A stretch of DNA of 64,000 nt from Rhodococcus sp. X156 (GCF_004006015.1 NZ_CP034766.1:992001-1056000); one strand, 5' to 3'. Shown: positions 38,447 to 49,951, counted from the first letter of the stretch. Made by a program: numbers and translations. Notes: a model not told the origin generated them from the letters alone.

Positions 38447-39310
38447 GTGATTGACGACGCGACCAACAGCAGCCTCGGCCGGATCGGGGTGTGGCGCCCG
38501 GAGCGGCAGCTGACGCCGGAGCTGGCCGCAACCGTGGAGTCTCTGGGCTACGGCACCCTCTGGATCGGTGGCTCGCCGCCGGCGGAGCTGCAGGTGGCCG
38601 AGGACGTGCTCGACGCCACCACCACGATCACCGTGGCCACCGGGATCGTGAACATCTGGACCGACGGGGCGCAGGAGGTGGCGAAGTCCTACCACCGGCT
38701 GGAGGCCAAGCACCCCGACCGCTTCCTGCTCGGCATCGGCGTCGGCCACCCCGAGGCCATCGGCGACCGCTACGCCAAGCCCTACACCGCCTTGGTGGAG
38801 TACCTGGACGTCCTCGACGCCGAGGGCGTGCCCACCAACCGCCGGGTGCTGGCCGCGCTGGGCCCCAAGGTGCTGCGGCTGTCGGCCGCGCGCTCCCGTG
38901 GCGCGCACCCGTACCTGGTCACTCCCGAGCACACCCGCCGGGCCCGGGAGATCCTCGGCGAGGGCGTGCTGCTGGCTCCGGAGCAGAAGGTGGTGCTGGA
39001 GACCGACCCGGAGGCCGCCCGCGCCATCGGCCGTCCGCCGGTGGCCAACCCGTACCTGGGCCTGGTGAACTACACCAACAACCTGCGCACGCTCGGCTAC
39101 ACCGACGCCGACATCGCCGACGGCGGCAGCGACCGGCTGATCGACGCCCTGGCCATCCACGGCGACGCCGAGACCGTGGCCCGTGGACTCACCGCGCACC
39201 TGGACGCCGGGGCCGACCAGGCGGTGCTGCAGCTGCTCACCGCCGAGGGCCAGGACCCGGTGCCCGGCTACACCGCCCTCGCCGAGGCGCTGGGTCTCAC
39301 CCGGGCCTGA
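38447..39310 (+). CDS. LLM-class (F420-dependent type) oxidoreductase
   Basis: A 287-aa TIM-barrel oxidoreductase of the luciferase-like monooxygenase class. Landmarks are G-Y-G-T-L-W-I-G-G near 34-42, T-G-I-V-N-I-W near 64-70, G-I-G-V-G-H-P near 96-102 and A-A-L-G-P-K-V near 144-150. In mycobacteria and relatives these proteins mostly use F420. GTG start; the 78 bases upstream contain a T-loop-like sequence that I reject as a tRNA. Substrate unknown. Confidence 0.88.
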   Translation: MIDDATNSSLGRIGVWRPERQLTPELAATVESLGYGTLWIGGSPPAELQVAEDVLDATTTITVATGIVNIWTDGAQEVAKSYHRLEAKHPDRFLLGIGVGHPEAIGDRYAKPYTALVEYLDVLDAEGVPTNRRVLAALGPKVLRLSAARSRGAHPYLVTPEHTRRAREILGEGVLLAPEQKVVLETDPEAARAIGRPPVANPYLGLVNYTNNLRTLGYTDADIADGGSDRLIDALAIHGDAETVARGLTAHLDAGADQAVLQLLTAEGQDPVPGYTALAEALGLTRA

Positions 39311-39321
39311 GGGGCGGCGGG

Positions 39322-39822
39322 TCACTCCCAGCGGGCGGTGAGCGAGCCGACGTGGCGCAGCTCGCGGAGCGCGTGGGGGCCGTGCTGGGAGGTGCGCACG
39401 GTGCCGTCGGGCAACCAGCTGTGCCGCGGGTAGAACGCCCGGCCGGCGGTGTCGGCGTCCACCACCCACACCTGCCCCTGCAGCGCACCGGTGGTGCGCA
39501 GCCGGCCGGCCAGGCTGCCCAGCAGGCGACCCCCGTGCCCACGTCTGGTCCAGCGCGGCTCGACCAGCAGGGTGCTCACCTCGTCGCCGGCTCCGGCGGT
39601 GAACCCGACCACCTCCTCGCGCTCGGTGGCCACCAGCACCTGCGCGTCACCGCTGCCGGTGACGGCGCGGTGCCAGGCCAGCGCGGCGGTGTCCGGGTCC
39701 AGCTCGGCGATGACGGCCGGGGGCAGGAACGCCGCGTAGGGGCCACGCCACACGGCCAGCTGGACGGCCGCCATGGCGGCGCAGTCGGCGGGTTGGGCGG
39801 GGCGAACAGCGGCGAGGGCCAT
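39322..39822 (-). CDS. GNAT family N-acetyltransferase
   Basis: A 166-aa acetyltransferase. The acetyl-CoA pyrophosphate loop is in V-E-P-R-W-T-R-R-G-H-G-G-R-L-L near 86-100, preceded by the beta-strand S-T-L-L-V, and the C-terminal strand V-D-A-D-T-A-G-R-A-F-Y is typical. It is convergent with the LLM gene (11-base gap) and divergent from the YcaQ-type gene. The substrate cannot be predicted. Confidence 0.85.
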   Translation of the reverse strand: MALAAVRPAQPADCAAMAAVQLAVWRGPYAAFLPPAVIAELDPDTAALAWHRAVTGSGDAQVLVATEREEVVGFTAGAGDEVSTLLVEPRWTRRGHGGRLLGSLAGRLRTTGALQGQVWVVDADTAGRAFYPRHSWLPDGTVRTSQHGPHALRELRHVGSLTARWE

Positions 39823-39866
39823 CTGGCCAGGGTAGGTCGTCGGTGCGGCGTGGCAGGGTGGTGCGC

Positions 39867-41111
39867 GTGCAGGAGATGACGGCCTCGGCGGCGCGGCGCA
39901 CTGCGCTCGCCGCGCAGGGATTCACCGACCCGCTGCCCACCGGCGCGCCCACCCGTCGGCACCTGACCCGGGTGGTCGACCGGGTGCAGCTGCTGCAGCT
40001 GGACTCGGTGTCGGTGGCCGTGCGGGCGCACTACATGCCGATGTTCTCCCGGCTGGGCGCCTACGACCGGGGCCTGCTGGACACCGCGGCGTGGAGCGAC
40101 ACCCGGCGCAAGCCCCGCCTGCTCACCGAGTACTGGGCGCACGAGGCGGCGCTGCTGTCGGTGCAGGACTGGCCGCTGCTGCGCTGGCGGATGCGGGAGC
40201 GGGAGAAGGCCGGCTCACCACGGGTGGACCGGGTGCTGCAGCGCAGCCCGGCGCTGCCCGACCGGGTGCTCGCCGCGGTGGCCGAGCTGGGCGGGGCCAC
40301 CGCCGGGCAGGTGGAGGCGCACCTGGACGTGGCGGTGGCCGGCGGGCGGGGGCCGTGGTGGGACCGCACCGACACCAAGATCATCTGCGAGTGGCTGTTC
40401 GCCATCGGCGAGCTGAGCACCACCACGCGGGTCGGCTTCCAGCGCCACTACGCGCTGACCCGGGACGTGCTGCCGCCGGAGCTGCTGGCCACCGAGATCG
40501 GCGAGCCCGACGCGGTGCGGGCGCTGGTGGAGCGCTCCGCGCGGGCGCTGGGCGTGGCCACCGAGCCTGACCTGCGCGACTACTTCCGGCTGAGCCCGCG
40601 CCAGTCGAGCACTGCGGTGGCCGAGCTGGTGGCCGACGGCGTGCTGGAACCGGTGGCGGTGCAGGGCTGGACGGCGCCGGCCTACCGCCACCGCGAGGCC
40701 CGCACCCCGCGGGCGGTGCAGCGGGCCACGCTGCTGAGCCCGTTCGACTCGCTGGTGTTCCACCGGCCGCGCACGGAGCGGCTGTTCGACTTCCGCTACC
40801 GCCTGGAGATCTACACCCCGGCGGCCAAGCGGGTGCACGGCTACTACGTGTACCCGTTCCTGCTGGGCGAGCACCTGGTCGCCCGGGTGGACCTCAAGGC
40901 CGAGCGCGACGCCGGCACGCTGCGGGTGCTGGGCGCGTTCGCCGAGCCCGGGCACCACACCGGCGAGGTGGCGGCCGCCCTGGCGGAGGCGCTGGCGGAG
41001 ATGGCGGACTGGCTCGGGCTGCAGCGGGTGGCCGTGGAGCCGCGAGGCGATCTCTCCGCCGCTCTTGGGGCGTCTGCAAGTACCACCAAGCGCGCCCCGC
41101 GGCGTCTGTAA
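39867..41111 (+). CDS. YcaQ-type (HTH_42) DNA glycosylase, putative interstrand crosslink repair
   Basis: A 414-aa protein of the HTH_42 superfamily made of winged-helix domains. The triplet Q44-L45-D46 matches the catalytic Q-hydrophobic-D motif of the E. coli YcaQ branch, which unhooks interstrand crosslinks and alkylated bases. Further landmarks are R-A-H-Y-M-P-M-F-S-R-L-G and L-L-T-E-Y-W-A-H-E-A. The start is uncertain (GTG 39843, 39867 or ATG 39876); 39867 has GCAGGG at a proper distance. No antibiotic cluster adjoins, so a housekeeping repair role is more likely than self-resistance. Confidence 0.85.
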   Translation: MQEMTASAARRTALAAQGFTDPLPTGAPTRRHLTRVVDRVQLLQLDSVSVAVRAHYMPMFSRLGAYDRGLLDTAAWSDTRRKPRLLTEYWAHEAALLSVQDWPLLRWRMREREKAGSPRVDRVLQRSPALPDRVLAAVAELGGATAGQVEAHLDVAVAGGRGPWWDRTDTKIICEWLFAIGELSTTTRVGFQRHYALTRDVLPPELLATEIGEPDAVRALVERSARALGVATEPDLRDYFRLSPRQSSTAVAELVADGVLEPVAVQGWTAPAYRHREARTPRAVQRATLLSPFDSLVFHRPRTERLFDFRYRLEIYTPAAKRVHGYYVYPFLLGEHLVARVDLKAERDAGTLRVLGAFAEPGHHTGEVAAALAEALAEMADWLGLQRVAVEPRGDLSAALGASASTTKRAPRRL

Positions 41112-41138
41112 CCGCTACCCAGCGGCGGGGGAGGGCGG

Positions 41139-41924
41139 TCAGCGCGCGGAGTGCACCAGCACGGTGCCCGACCCGCTGCGTGCCCGCAGGTGAGCCTGGG
41201 TCTCCGGTGGCTCCACCGCCAGCACCTCCAGGTCGCTGCGCACCGCGCCCGAGCCCGAGCTGAGGTCGACCTGGGCCGTGACGCCACTGGCGATGCCGAT
41301 GCGGAGGTCACCCGTTCCGCTGATCACCTCCAGGTCGTCGGCGGTGCTGGCCACGGTGACGTCGCCGGAGCCGGTGCGCACCCGCCCACCGCGGGGCAGC
41401 ACCGCCAGGCGCACCTGCCCGGAGCCGGTGCGCACGTCCGCGCCGTCGAGCACGTCCTGGACGTCCACCTCGCCCGAGCCGGTGCCGATGTCCATCCGCT
41501 GCGCCACCCCGGTGACGTCCACCCGGGCCGAGCTGGTGCGCACCAGCACCCGGGCCAGGCTGGGGGCGCGCACGTGCACGTCCAGCGCGACCGCACGCGT
41601 CCCGACCGTGCGTGGTGCCCGCACCGTCAGGCGGGAGCGCTGCGGGGAGAAGTCCACCTCGGTGCTGGCCAGCGCCTCGGCGTCGGCGGCACGGGGCTGG
41701 GGCTCGGGCCGGTCGGGACCGCCCGCGCCCAGCAGCGACAGCACGCCGCTGAGCCCCTGGTGCCACCACGCACCCTGGCCCACCGCCACGGAGACCTCGA
41801 CCACGCCCAGCTCGCGGACCAGCTCGATGCGCACCGAGCCGGTGCCCACCTGCACGTCCAGCTCCACCGGGCCCTCGCCCGCCGGGAAGTGCTCGGTGCG
41901 GGCGACGGGCGCGGGCTCGCTCAT
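41139..41924 (-). CDS. DUF4097-type beta-strand repeat protein
   Basis: A 261-aa protein without signal or membrane segment. The second half is a series of short beta-strand repeats with recurring G-S-G or G-T-G turns (for example I-G-T-G-S-G-E-V, V-R-T-G-S-G-Q-V, V-R-T-G-S-G-D-V, I-S-G-T-G-D-L), which suggests a beta-helix or beta-solenoid as in DUF4097. It overlaps the RHH gene upstream by 4 bases, and the two probably work together. Function unknown. Confidence 0.82.
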   Translation of the reverse strand: MSEPAPVARTEHFPAGEGPVELDVQVGTGSVRIELVRELGVVEVSVAVGQGAWWHQGLSGVLSLLGAGGPDRPEPQPRAADAEALASTEVDFSPQRSRLTVRAPRTVGTRAVALDVHVRAPSLARVLVRTSSARVDVTGVAQRMDIGTGSGEVDVQDVLDGADVRTGSGQVRLAVLPRGGRVRTGSGDVTVASTADDLEVISGTGDLRIGIASGVTAQVDLSSGSGAVRSDLEVLAVEPPETQAHLRARSGSGTVLVHSAR

Positions 41925-42430
41925 CCGCGCACCCAGCCGCGCAGCGTCTGGCCGGAGTCGGACACCGCGGGCGGCACCCCGGGGTCGCACAGCGCCCCCT
42001 GCACGGCCTGCGACAGCCAGGTGTTCAGCGAGATGCCGTCCTTGCTGGCGGCCTGCTCGGCGCGGGCCTTGAGCTGCTCCACCAGCCGCAGCGTCACCCG
42101 GCTCACGTCGCCGCCCAGGTCCTCCCGGCCGAACGTGCGGGCGCCGGGTGTCGCCGCGCCGGTGGTCGGGCCGGACGGCGACGCGACGGGAGCGCTGCTG
42201 GTGACCACGCGGACGTCGCGCCCGTCCAGGCGCACCTCCACCACCCGGTCGCCGAGCGCCGCGGTCACCTCGGCGGCCAGCTCTGACAGGGCGGAGAGCA
42301 GCATGAGCCGGGCAGCCGGTTCCAGCGCGCTGGCCAGGGCGGCGGCGGTGCGCTGGGTCTGCTCGTCGCCGAGCGCGGCGGCGGCGGTCAGGTCGTCGGC
42401 CAGCGCGGCGGTGTGGTGGCTGAGGTCCAT
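41921..42430 (-). CDS. Ribbon-helix-helix (HicB/Arc-like) protein coupled to DUF4097
   Basis: A 169-aa protein. The C-terminal 60 residues contain an RHH pattern: V-T-L-R-L-V-E-Q-L-K strand-helix followed by G-I-S-L-N-T-W-L-S-Q-A-V-Q. The N-terminal part is an Ala-rich helical region with a V-E-V-R-L-D-G-R strand pair. ATG 42430 is taken as start, without a strong ribosome site; 42466 is the alternative. It is likely a DNA-binding regulator of its own operon. It has the architecture of an antitoxin, but the downstream partner is a beta-repeat protein, not a recognisable toxin. Confidence 0.75.
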   Translation of the reverse strand: MDLSHHTAALADDLTAAAALGDEQTQRTAAALASALEPAARLMLLSALSELAAEVTAALGDRVVEVRLDGRDVRVVTSSAPVASPSGPTTGAATPGARTFGREDLGGDVSRVTLRLVEQLKARAEQAASKDGISLNTWLSQAVQGALCDPGVPPAVSDSGQTLRGWVRG

Positions 42431-42476
42431 GACGCCATGGTGGCACCAGTCGGCGACGTCGGCCACGACCGACGGC

Positions 42477-42917
42477 TCAGGCCTGGGACTCCACCCGCTT
42501 CTTCAGCGACTTGGTGGCCGTCTCCAGGGCACCCTTCTTCGCCTTGTTCAGCAGGAAGCCGGGCACCTTGATCTTGATGTCCAGCGCCAGCTCGAAGGTG
42601 ACGTGCGTGGTGCCGTCGCCGTTGTCGGTGAGGGTGTAGGTGCCCTCCTGCGACTTCTGCTGGCTGCTCTCCACCAGCGACCAGCTCATCTTCTCGTTGC
42701 CGTCGAAGCTGTAGTCCACGACCTGCTCGTCGGTGATGCCCACCATCTGCATGGTCATCCGCACGCGCTGGGGGCGTCCCGCGTCGTCGGTGGTCTCCAC
42801 GCTGGCCTTCTTGTGCGCCGACGACCACTCGGGGTAGCTGGCGAAGTCCTCCAAGGTGGCCATCACCGCCGCCGGGGTCGCCTTGATGTCGATCTCGTCG
42901 CTACCGCTGATGGCCAT
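42477..42917 (-). CDS. SRPBCC (START-like) family protein
   Basis: A 146-aa protein of the polyketide cyclase/START fold. It begins with D-E-I-D-I-K-A-T-P-A-A-V-M-A-T-L-E-D-F and Y-P-E-W, typical of this superfamily, and ends in the long C-terminal helix (A-L-E-T-A-T-K-S-L-K-K-R-V). AAGGAG precedes the ATG. It binds some hydrophobic ligand by family analogy; no catalytic residues can be assigned. It is divergent from galT. Confidence 0.87.
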   Translation of the reverse strand: MAISGSDEIDIKATPAAVMATLEDFASYPEWSSAHKKASVETTDDAGRPQRVRMTMQMVGITDEQVVDYSFDGNEKMSWSLVESSQQKSQEGTYTLTDNGDGTTHVTFELALDIKIKVPGFLLNKAKKGALETATKSLKKRVESQA

Positions 42918-43076
42918 GGACGGACTCCTTTGTCCTCGCTCGAGTGGGACGCGCTCCGGACCGCACCAGGGGAGATCCGGGTCACAGGTCGCAGAGCCTA
43001 ACAACCAGGCACGATCCGTCCTTCGCCTTGGCCAGCCCCGTCTCCCAGCCACCGTCGCAGCCCGTCTCGGCGGTGC

Positions 43077-43082
43077 TAGCGT
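43077..43082 (+). promoter_or_regulatory. -10 element giving a leaderless galT transcript
   Basis: TAGCGT ends 8 bases before the ATG at 43091 and no Shine-Dalgarno sequence is present between them. Confidence 0.5.
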
Positions 43083-43090
43083 CCGAGCCC

Positions 43091-44236
43091 ATGATCGTCA
43101 CCCGCCGTCAGCTCGCCGACGGCCGCGAGATCATCTACTTCGACGACCCCGCCACTACCGGCAGCCGGGCGGCCCCCTTCACCCGTACCGCCACCGACCG
43201 CCGGGACCTGCCCGCGGTGGTCACCGACTCGCAGTGCCGGCGCGACCCGCTGACGGGGGAGTGGGTGGTGATTGCCGCGCACCGCCAGGACCGCACCTAC
43301 CTGCCCGCGGCCGACCTCTGCCCGCTGTGTCCGTCCGCGCCCGGCCGCCCCACCGAGGTGCCCGAGCCCAGCTACCAGGTGGTGGCCCTGGAGAACCGCT
43401 TCGCCTCCCTGGGTACCTCGTCCGCCGTGCCTGCCCCGGACGCTGTGCCTGCCGCCGACCTGCGCCCGGGAGTCGGCCGCTGCGAGGTGGTCTGCTTCAC
43501 CAGCGAGCACCGGCTCACCTTCGCCGAGCTGGACCCGCGGCGCGTCCGGCTGGTGGTGGACGCCTGGGCGCAGCGCACCGCCGAGCTCGGGGCCCGCGCG
43601 GACGTCGCCCAGGTGTTCTGCTTCGAGAACCACGGCGAGGAGATCGGAGTGACGCTGCACCACCCGCACGGGCAGGTCTACGCCTACCCGTTCGTGCCGC
43701 CGCGGGTGCGCACCGTGCTGGAGCAGGCCCGCCACCACGAGGAGTCCACCGGGCGCAACCTCTTCGCCGACGTCCTCGCCGCGGAGCGAGCGGGGCCGCG
43801 GGTGGTCGCGGCCAACGAGCACTGGACCGCGTTCGTGCCCGCCGCCTCCCGCTGGCCGCACGAGGTGCAGCTGTTCCCGCACCGCCAGGTGCCAGACCTG
43901 CCCGCGCTCACCGACGCCGAGCGCGACGCCCTGGTGCCGGTGTACCTGGACGTGCTGGGTCGGTTCGCGCACCGCTTCGACACGCCCATGCCCTACGTCG
44001 CGGCGTGGAACCAGGCGCCCACCGGCCGGTGTTGGGACGCCGCGGGACCAGGCCCAGGAGCAGGACCAGGCGCCGGGCGGCAGCGCTGGTGGCTGCACCT
44101 GCAGCTGTTCTCCTTCCGCCGCACGGCGGAGAAGCTGAAGTACCTGGCCGGCTCGGAGTCGGGCATGGGCGTGTTCGTCAGCGACACCAACCCGGAGACC
44201 GTGGCCGCGCAGCTGCGCGCGGTGGCGCTGCCGTGA
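43091..44236 (+). CDS. galT: Galactose-1-phosphate uridylyltransferase
   Basis: A 381-aa Leloir pathway enzyme. The active site is H191-P-H193-G-Q195, where H193 is the residue that forms the uridylyl intermediate. C77 and C80 in D-L-C-P-L-C are probable metal ligands. The Pro/Gly/Ala-rich insert near 315-325 is unusual. The ATG at 43091 is chosen because a -10 sits directly upstream and longer versions have no conserved residues. The stop overlaps the galK GTG. Confidence 0.94.
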   Translation: MIVTRRQLADGREIIYFDDPATTGSRAAPFTRTATDRRDLPAVVTDSQCRRDPLTGEWVVIAAHRQDRTYLPAADLCPLCPSAPGRPTEVPEPSYQVVALENRFASLGTSSAVPAPDAVPAADLRPGVGRCEVVCFTSEHRLTFAELDPRRVRLVVDAWAQRTAELGARADVAQVFCFENHGEEIGVTLHHPHGQVYAYPFVPPRVRTVLEQARHHEESTGRNLFADVLAAERAGPRVVAANEHWTAFVPAASRWPHEVQLFPHRQVPDLPALTDAERDALVPVYLDVLGRFAHRFDTPMPYVAAWNQAPTGRCWDAAGPGPGAGPGAGRQRWWLHLQLFSFRRTAEKLKYLAGSESGMGVFVSDTNPETVAAQLRAVALP

Positions 44237-45396
44237 GCGTGCCCGCTGGCGTGGACCCGGCGGCGGCGTTCGCCGCCCGGTTCGGCCGACCGCCGGAAGG
44301 GGTGTGGGCCGCGCCGGGACGGGTCAACCTCATCGGCGAGCACACTGACTACAACGACGGCTACGTCCTGCCCGTGGCCCTGCCGCACAGCACGGTCGCG
44401 GCGGTGGCCCGCACCGCCGAGCCGGAGCTGGTGCTGGCGTCGGTGCAATACCCGGACCAGCCGGTGCGGGTGGCGCTGGACGCGCTGGCGCCCGGCGCAC
44501 CCGACGGCTGGGCGGCCTACCCGGCGGGGGTGGTGCACCAGCTGCGGCGTGAGGGCCATCGCCTCAGCGGGCTGCAGGTGCTGGTGGACGGGCAGGTGCC
44601 GGTAGGGGCGGGCCTGTCCTCGTCGGCGGCGCTGACCTGCTCGGTGGCGCTGGCCCTGCGGGACTTGTTCGCCCTGCCACTGCGCCGCGCGGAGCTGGTG
44701 GACGTGGCCCGGGCGGCGGAGAACGACTTCGCCGGCGCCCCCACCGGGGTGCTGGACCACTCGGCGTCACTGCTGTGCACCGTCGGGCACGCGCTGCTGC
44801 TGGACACCCGTGACCGCAGCACCACCCAGGTGCCGCTGGACCTCGCCGCCGCCGGGTTGGCGCTGCTGGTGCTGGACACCGGTGCGCCGCACCAGCTGGC
44901 CACCGGTGGGGGCCCCGACAGCTACGCGCGCCGCCGCCAGGAGTGCGGCGAGGCCGCCGCCGCGCTGGGCGTCCCCAGCCTGCGCGAGGTGAGCGACCCC
45001 GCTGCGGTGCAGGCCCTGCCCGAGCCGCTGCGCCGCCGGGCCCGGCACGTGGTCACCGAGAACGCCCGGGTGCTGGCGGTGCTGGAGGTGCTGCGCTCCG
45101 GCACCGACCCGCGGGCGGTGGGGCCGCTGCTCACCGCCGGACACCGCTCCCTGCGCGAGGACTTCGCGGTGTCCACCCCGGCGCTGGACGTCTGCGTGGA
45201 CGCGGCGGTGCGGGCCGGGGCGCACGGGGCACGGATGGTGGGCGGTGGCTTCGGTGGCAGCGCGCTCGCGCTGGTGGACGACCGCCACGTGCCGGCCGTG
45301 CGGGCCGCGGTGGCCGAGGCCAGCCGGGCCGCCGGCCATCGCGCGCCCACCGCGTTCGTGGTGGTGCCCTCCGCCGGGGCCCGGCGCGTGGAGTAG
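44233..45396 (+). CDS. galK: Galactokinase
   Basis: A 387-aa GHMP kinase that phosphorylates galactose at C1. The galactokinase signature G-R-V-N-L-I-G-E-H-T-D-Y-N-D-G-Y is at 29-44, the ATP loop V-P-V-G-A-G-L-S-S-S-A-A at 122-133 and the third GHMP motif G-G-G-F-G-G near 333. It forms a two-gene operon with galT through a GTGA overlap. No galE is adjacent. Confidence 0.94.
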   Translation: MSVPAGVDPAAAFAARFGRPPEGVWAAPGRVNLIGEHTDYNDGYVLPVALPHSTVAAVARTAEPELVLASVQYPDQPVRVALDALAPGAPDGWAAYPAGVVHQLRREGHRLSGLQVLVDGQVPVGAGLSSSAALTCSVALALRDLFALPLRRAELVDVARAAENDFAGAPTGVLDHSASLLCTVGHALLLDTRDRSTTQVPLDLAAAGLALLVLDTGAPHQLATGGGPDSYARRRQECGEAAAALGVPSLREVSDPAAVQALPEPLRRRARHVVTENARVLAVLEVLRSGTDPRAVGPLLTAGHRSLREDFAVSTPALDVCVDAAVRAGAHGARMVGGGFGGSALALVDDRHVPAVRAAVAEASRAAGHRAPTAFVVVPSAGARRVE

Positions 45397-45459
45397 CCCC
45401 GACTATCGTCTGTGCACGCGGCCGCCGGCGCCGTGCCCGTGATCGGAGGAGGAGCAGCT

Positions 45460-46212
45460 GTGCCCCGGATCGTGCCGCTGAAGGTGCAGCTGGTCGCCAG
45501 GACCGAGTTCCTCCCGCCCGCCGACGTCCCCTGGTCCACCGACGCCGACGGGGGTGCGGCGCTGGCGGAGTTCGCCGGCCGCGCCTGCTACGAGAGCTGG
45601 TCCAAGCCCAACCCGGCCACCGCCACCAACGCCGACTACCTGGCGCACATCCTGGAGGTGGGCCACCTCGCGGTGCTCGAGCACGGCACCGCCAGCTTCT
45701 ACCTCACCGGGGTCTCGCGCTCCCTCACCCACGAGCTGGTGCGCCACCGGCACTTCTCCTTCTCCCAGCTGTCCCAGCGCTACGTCCCCGAGGACGACAA
45801 CCGGGTGGTCGCGCCCCCGTCGGTGGCCGGTGACCCCGAGCTGGAGAAGCTGCTGCTGGACGCCGCCGAGCAGAGCCGCACGGCCTACGCCGACCTGCTC
45901 GCCGCGCTGGAGGAGAAGCTGGTGGACGTGCCCAGCGCCAGCCTGCGCCGCAAGCAGGCCCGCCAGGCCGCCCGCGCCGTGCTGCCCAGCGCCACCGAGA
46001 CCCGCATGGTGGTCACCGGCAACTACCGCACCTGGCGGCACTTCATCGGCATGCGCGCCACCGAGCACGCCGACCTGGAGATGCGCCGGCTGGCCGTCGA
46101 GTGTCTTCGGCAGCTGCAGGGCGCAGCCGCTAGCGTGTTCCAGGACTTCCAGATTGCCACCATGAGCGACGGCAGCGAGATCGCCACCAGCCCTTTCGTC
46201 AACGAGGGCTGA
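45460..46212 (+). CDS. thyX: Flavin-dependent thymidylate synthase
   Basis: A 250-aa FAD enzyme that makes dTMP from dUMP using NADPH and methylene-tetrahydrofolate. The ThyX motif R-H-R-x7-S is R95-H-R97 to S105 in [11 protein letters not shown]. The GTG at 45460 is chosen over an upstream in-frame start because GGAGGAGG precedes it. dapA lies 750 bases downstream, as in mycobacteria, with one extra gene between. Confidence 0.95.
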   Translation: MPRIVPLKVQLVARTEFLPPADVPWSTDADGGAALAEFAGRACYESWSKPNPATATNADYLAHILEVGHLAVLEHGTASFYLTGVSRSLTHELVRHRHFSFSQLSQRYVPEDDNRVVAPPSVAGDPELEKLLLDAAEQSRTAYADLLAALEEKLVDVPSASLRRKQARQAARAVLPSATETRMVVTGNYRTWRHFIGMRATEHADLEMRRLAVECLRQLQGAAASVFQDFQIATMSDGSEIATSPFVNEG

Positions 46213-46255
46213 CGGCGCCGCGAACCGACGACCACCCACCCAGCGAAGGGCAGGC

Positions 46256-46876
46256 ATGAGCACTGCACAGGACGAACGGGCCGCGCTGTCGGCGCTGCTG
46301 CTGGAGGTGGGCCCCGACGCCCCGACGCTGTGCGGGGGGTGGCGCACCCGCGACCTGGCCGCGCACCTGGTGCTGCGCGAGCGCCGCCCCGACGCCGCAC
46401 CGGGCATCCTGGTGCCGCTGCTGGCCGGCTACACCGACCACGTGCAGGCCGGCATCGCCAACCGGCACTGGCCCACCCTGGTGGAGCAGGTGCGCACCGG
46501 TCCTCCGCTGCTGTCGCCGTACCGCCTGCTCGACGCCCAGGTCAACGGCCTGGAGTTCTTCGTCCACCACGAGGACGTCCGTCGGGCCGAGGGTGACTGG
46601 AAGCCGCGCCAGCTCGCGGCGGCCACCGAGGACGAGCTGTGGGGACGGCTCACGCTGGTCGGCCGGGTCGGCTACCGCAAGAGCCCGGTGGGAGTGGTGC
46701 TGCAGCGCCCGGGCGGTGCCACCATCACCGTCAAGGGCGGTCCGCGCACGGTCACCCTGTGCGGGGAGCCCAGCGAGCTGGTGCTGCACGCCTTCGGCCG
46801 GGACGCGGTGCAGCTGGAGACCACCGGGGCCGACGTCGACGTCCAGGCGGTGCTGGGACTGGACCGAGCCTTCTAG
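46256..46876 (+). CDS. TIGR03085 family putative metal-binding protein (DinB/MDMPI-like)
   Basis: A 206-aa actinobacterial protein. The N-terminus has the DinB/mycothiol-maleylpyruvate isomerase-like start (E-R-A-A-L-S near 7-12, C-G-G-W-R-T-R-D-L-A-A-H-L near 26-38), with histidines further on (F-F-V-H-H-E-D-V-R-R-A near 101-111) completing a probable metal site. A beta-rich C-terminal part follows. Mycothiol-linked chemistry is possible but not shown. Confidence 0.83.
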   Translation: MSTAQDERAALSALLLEVGPDAPTLCGGWRTRDLAAHLVLRERRPDAAPGILVPLLAGYTDHVQAGIANRHWPTLVEQVRTGPPLLSPYRLLDAQVNGLEFFVHHEDVRRAEGDWKPRQLAAATEDELWGRLTLVGRVGYRKSPVGVVLQRPGGATITVKGGPRTVTLCGEPSELVLHAFGRDAVQLETTGADVDVQAVLGLDRAF

Positions 46877-46927
46877 TCGGTCGCGCCCGCCGCCACACCC
46901 GTGGCTGAACGGGACGTGCGTGTGCAG

Positions 46928-46952
46928 CGCTACCCAGGCCAACGGGTAGCGT
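46928..46952 (+). promoter_or_regulatory. dapA -10 element overlapped by an inverted repeat
   Basis: CGCTACCC and GGGTAGCG (8 bp, 8-base spacer, 46928-46951) form an inverted repeat whose right arm overlaps the -10-like TAGCGT (46947-46952). The ATG of dapA follows 8 bases later, so the transcript may be leaderless and the repeat could be an operator. Confidence 0.45.
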
Positions 46953-46954
46953 GA

Positions 46955-49761
<2,807 letters not shown>

Positions 49762-49784
49762 CCGCACCCACCGGTCCCGGTCGT

Positions 49785-49837
49785 TCAGGGCCCTCGTCGT
49801 CCCGTGTGGGTTCCGCACAGGGTGAGGAGGGCCCTGA
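49785..49837 (+). terminator. Hairpin between rnj and ftsK
   Basis: A perfect 11-bp outer stem (TCAGGGCCCTC with its complement) encloses an imperfect inner stem. It begins 23 bases after the rnj stop. Confidence 0.65.
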
Positions 49838-49869
49838 CGCCGTCGAGGGTCCTGAACGCCGTCGAGGGT
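49837..49869. repeat. Two copies of a 14-bp sequence before ftsK
   Basis: ACGCCGTCGAGGGT occurs at 49837-49850 and 49856-49869, a 19-base period, directly after the rnj-ftsK hairpin. Related fragments occur in the hairpin itself. Confidence 0.75.
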
Positions 49870-49938
49870 GCCGGGGCTGTGAGGTGACTCGCCCGGTGGC
49901 AGTGGTGTTGCAGGGGCGGCAGATGAGTCGCGTGGGAC

Positions 49939-49944
49939 TACCGT
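49939..49944 (+). promoter_or_regulatory. -10 element giving a leaderless ftsK transcript
   Basis: TACCGT ends 7 bases before the ATG at 49952, without an intervening Shine-Dalgarno sequence. Confidence 0.4.
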
Positions 49945-49951
49945 AGGGCGC

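Noticed and set aside
42477-43052. Longer SRPBCC protein starting at 43052
   Set aside because: The extra 45 residues are Arg/Pro-rich, overlap the divergent promoter region and lack a ribosome site, whereas 42917 has AAGGAG.
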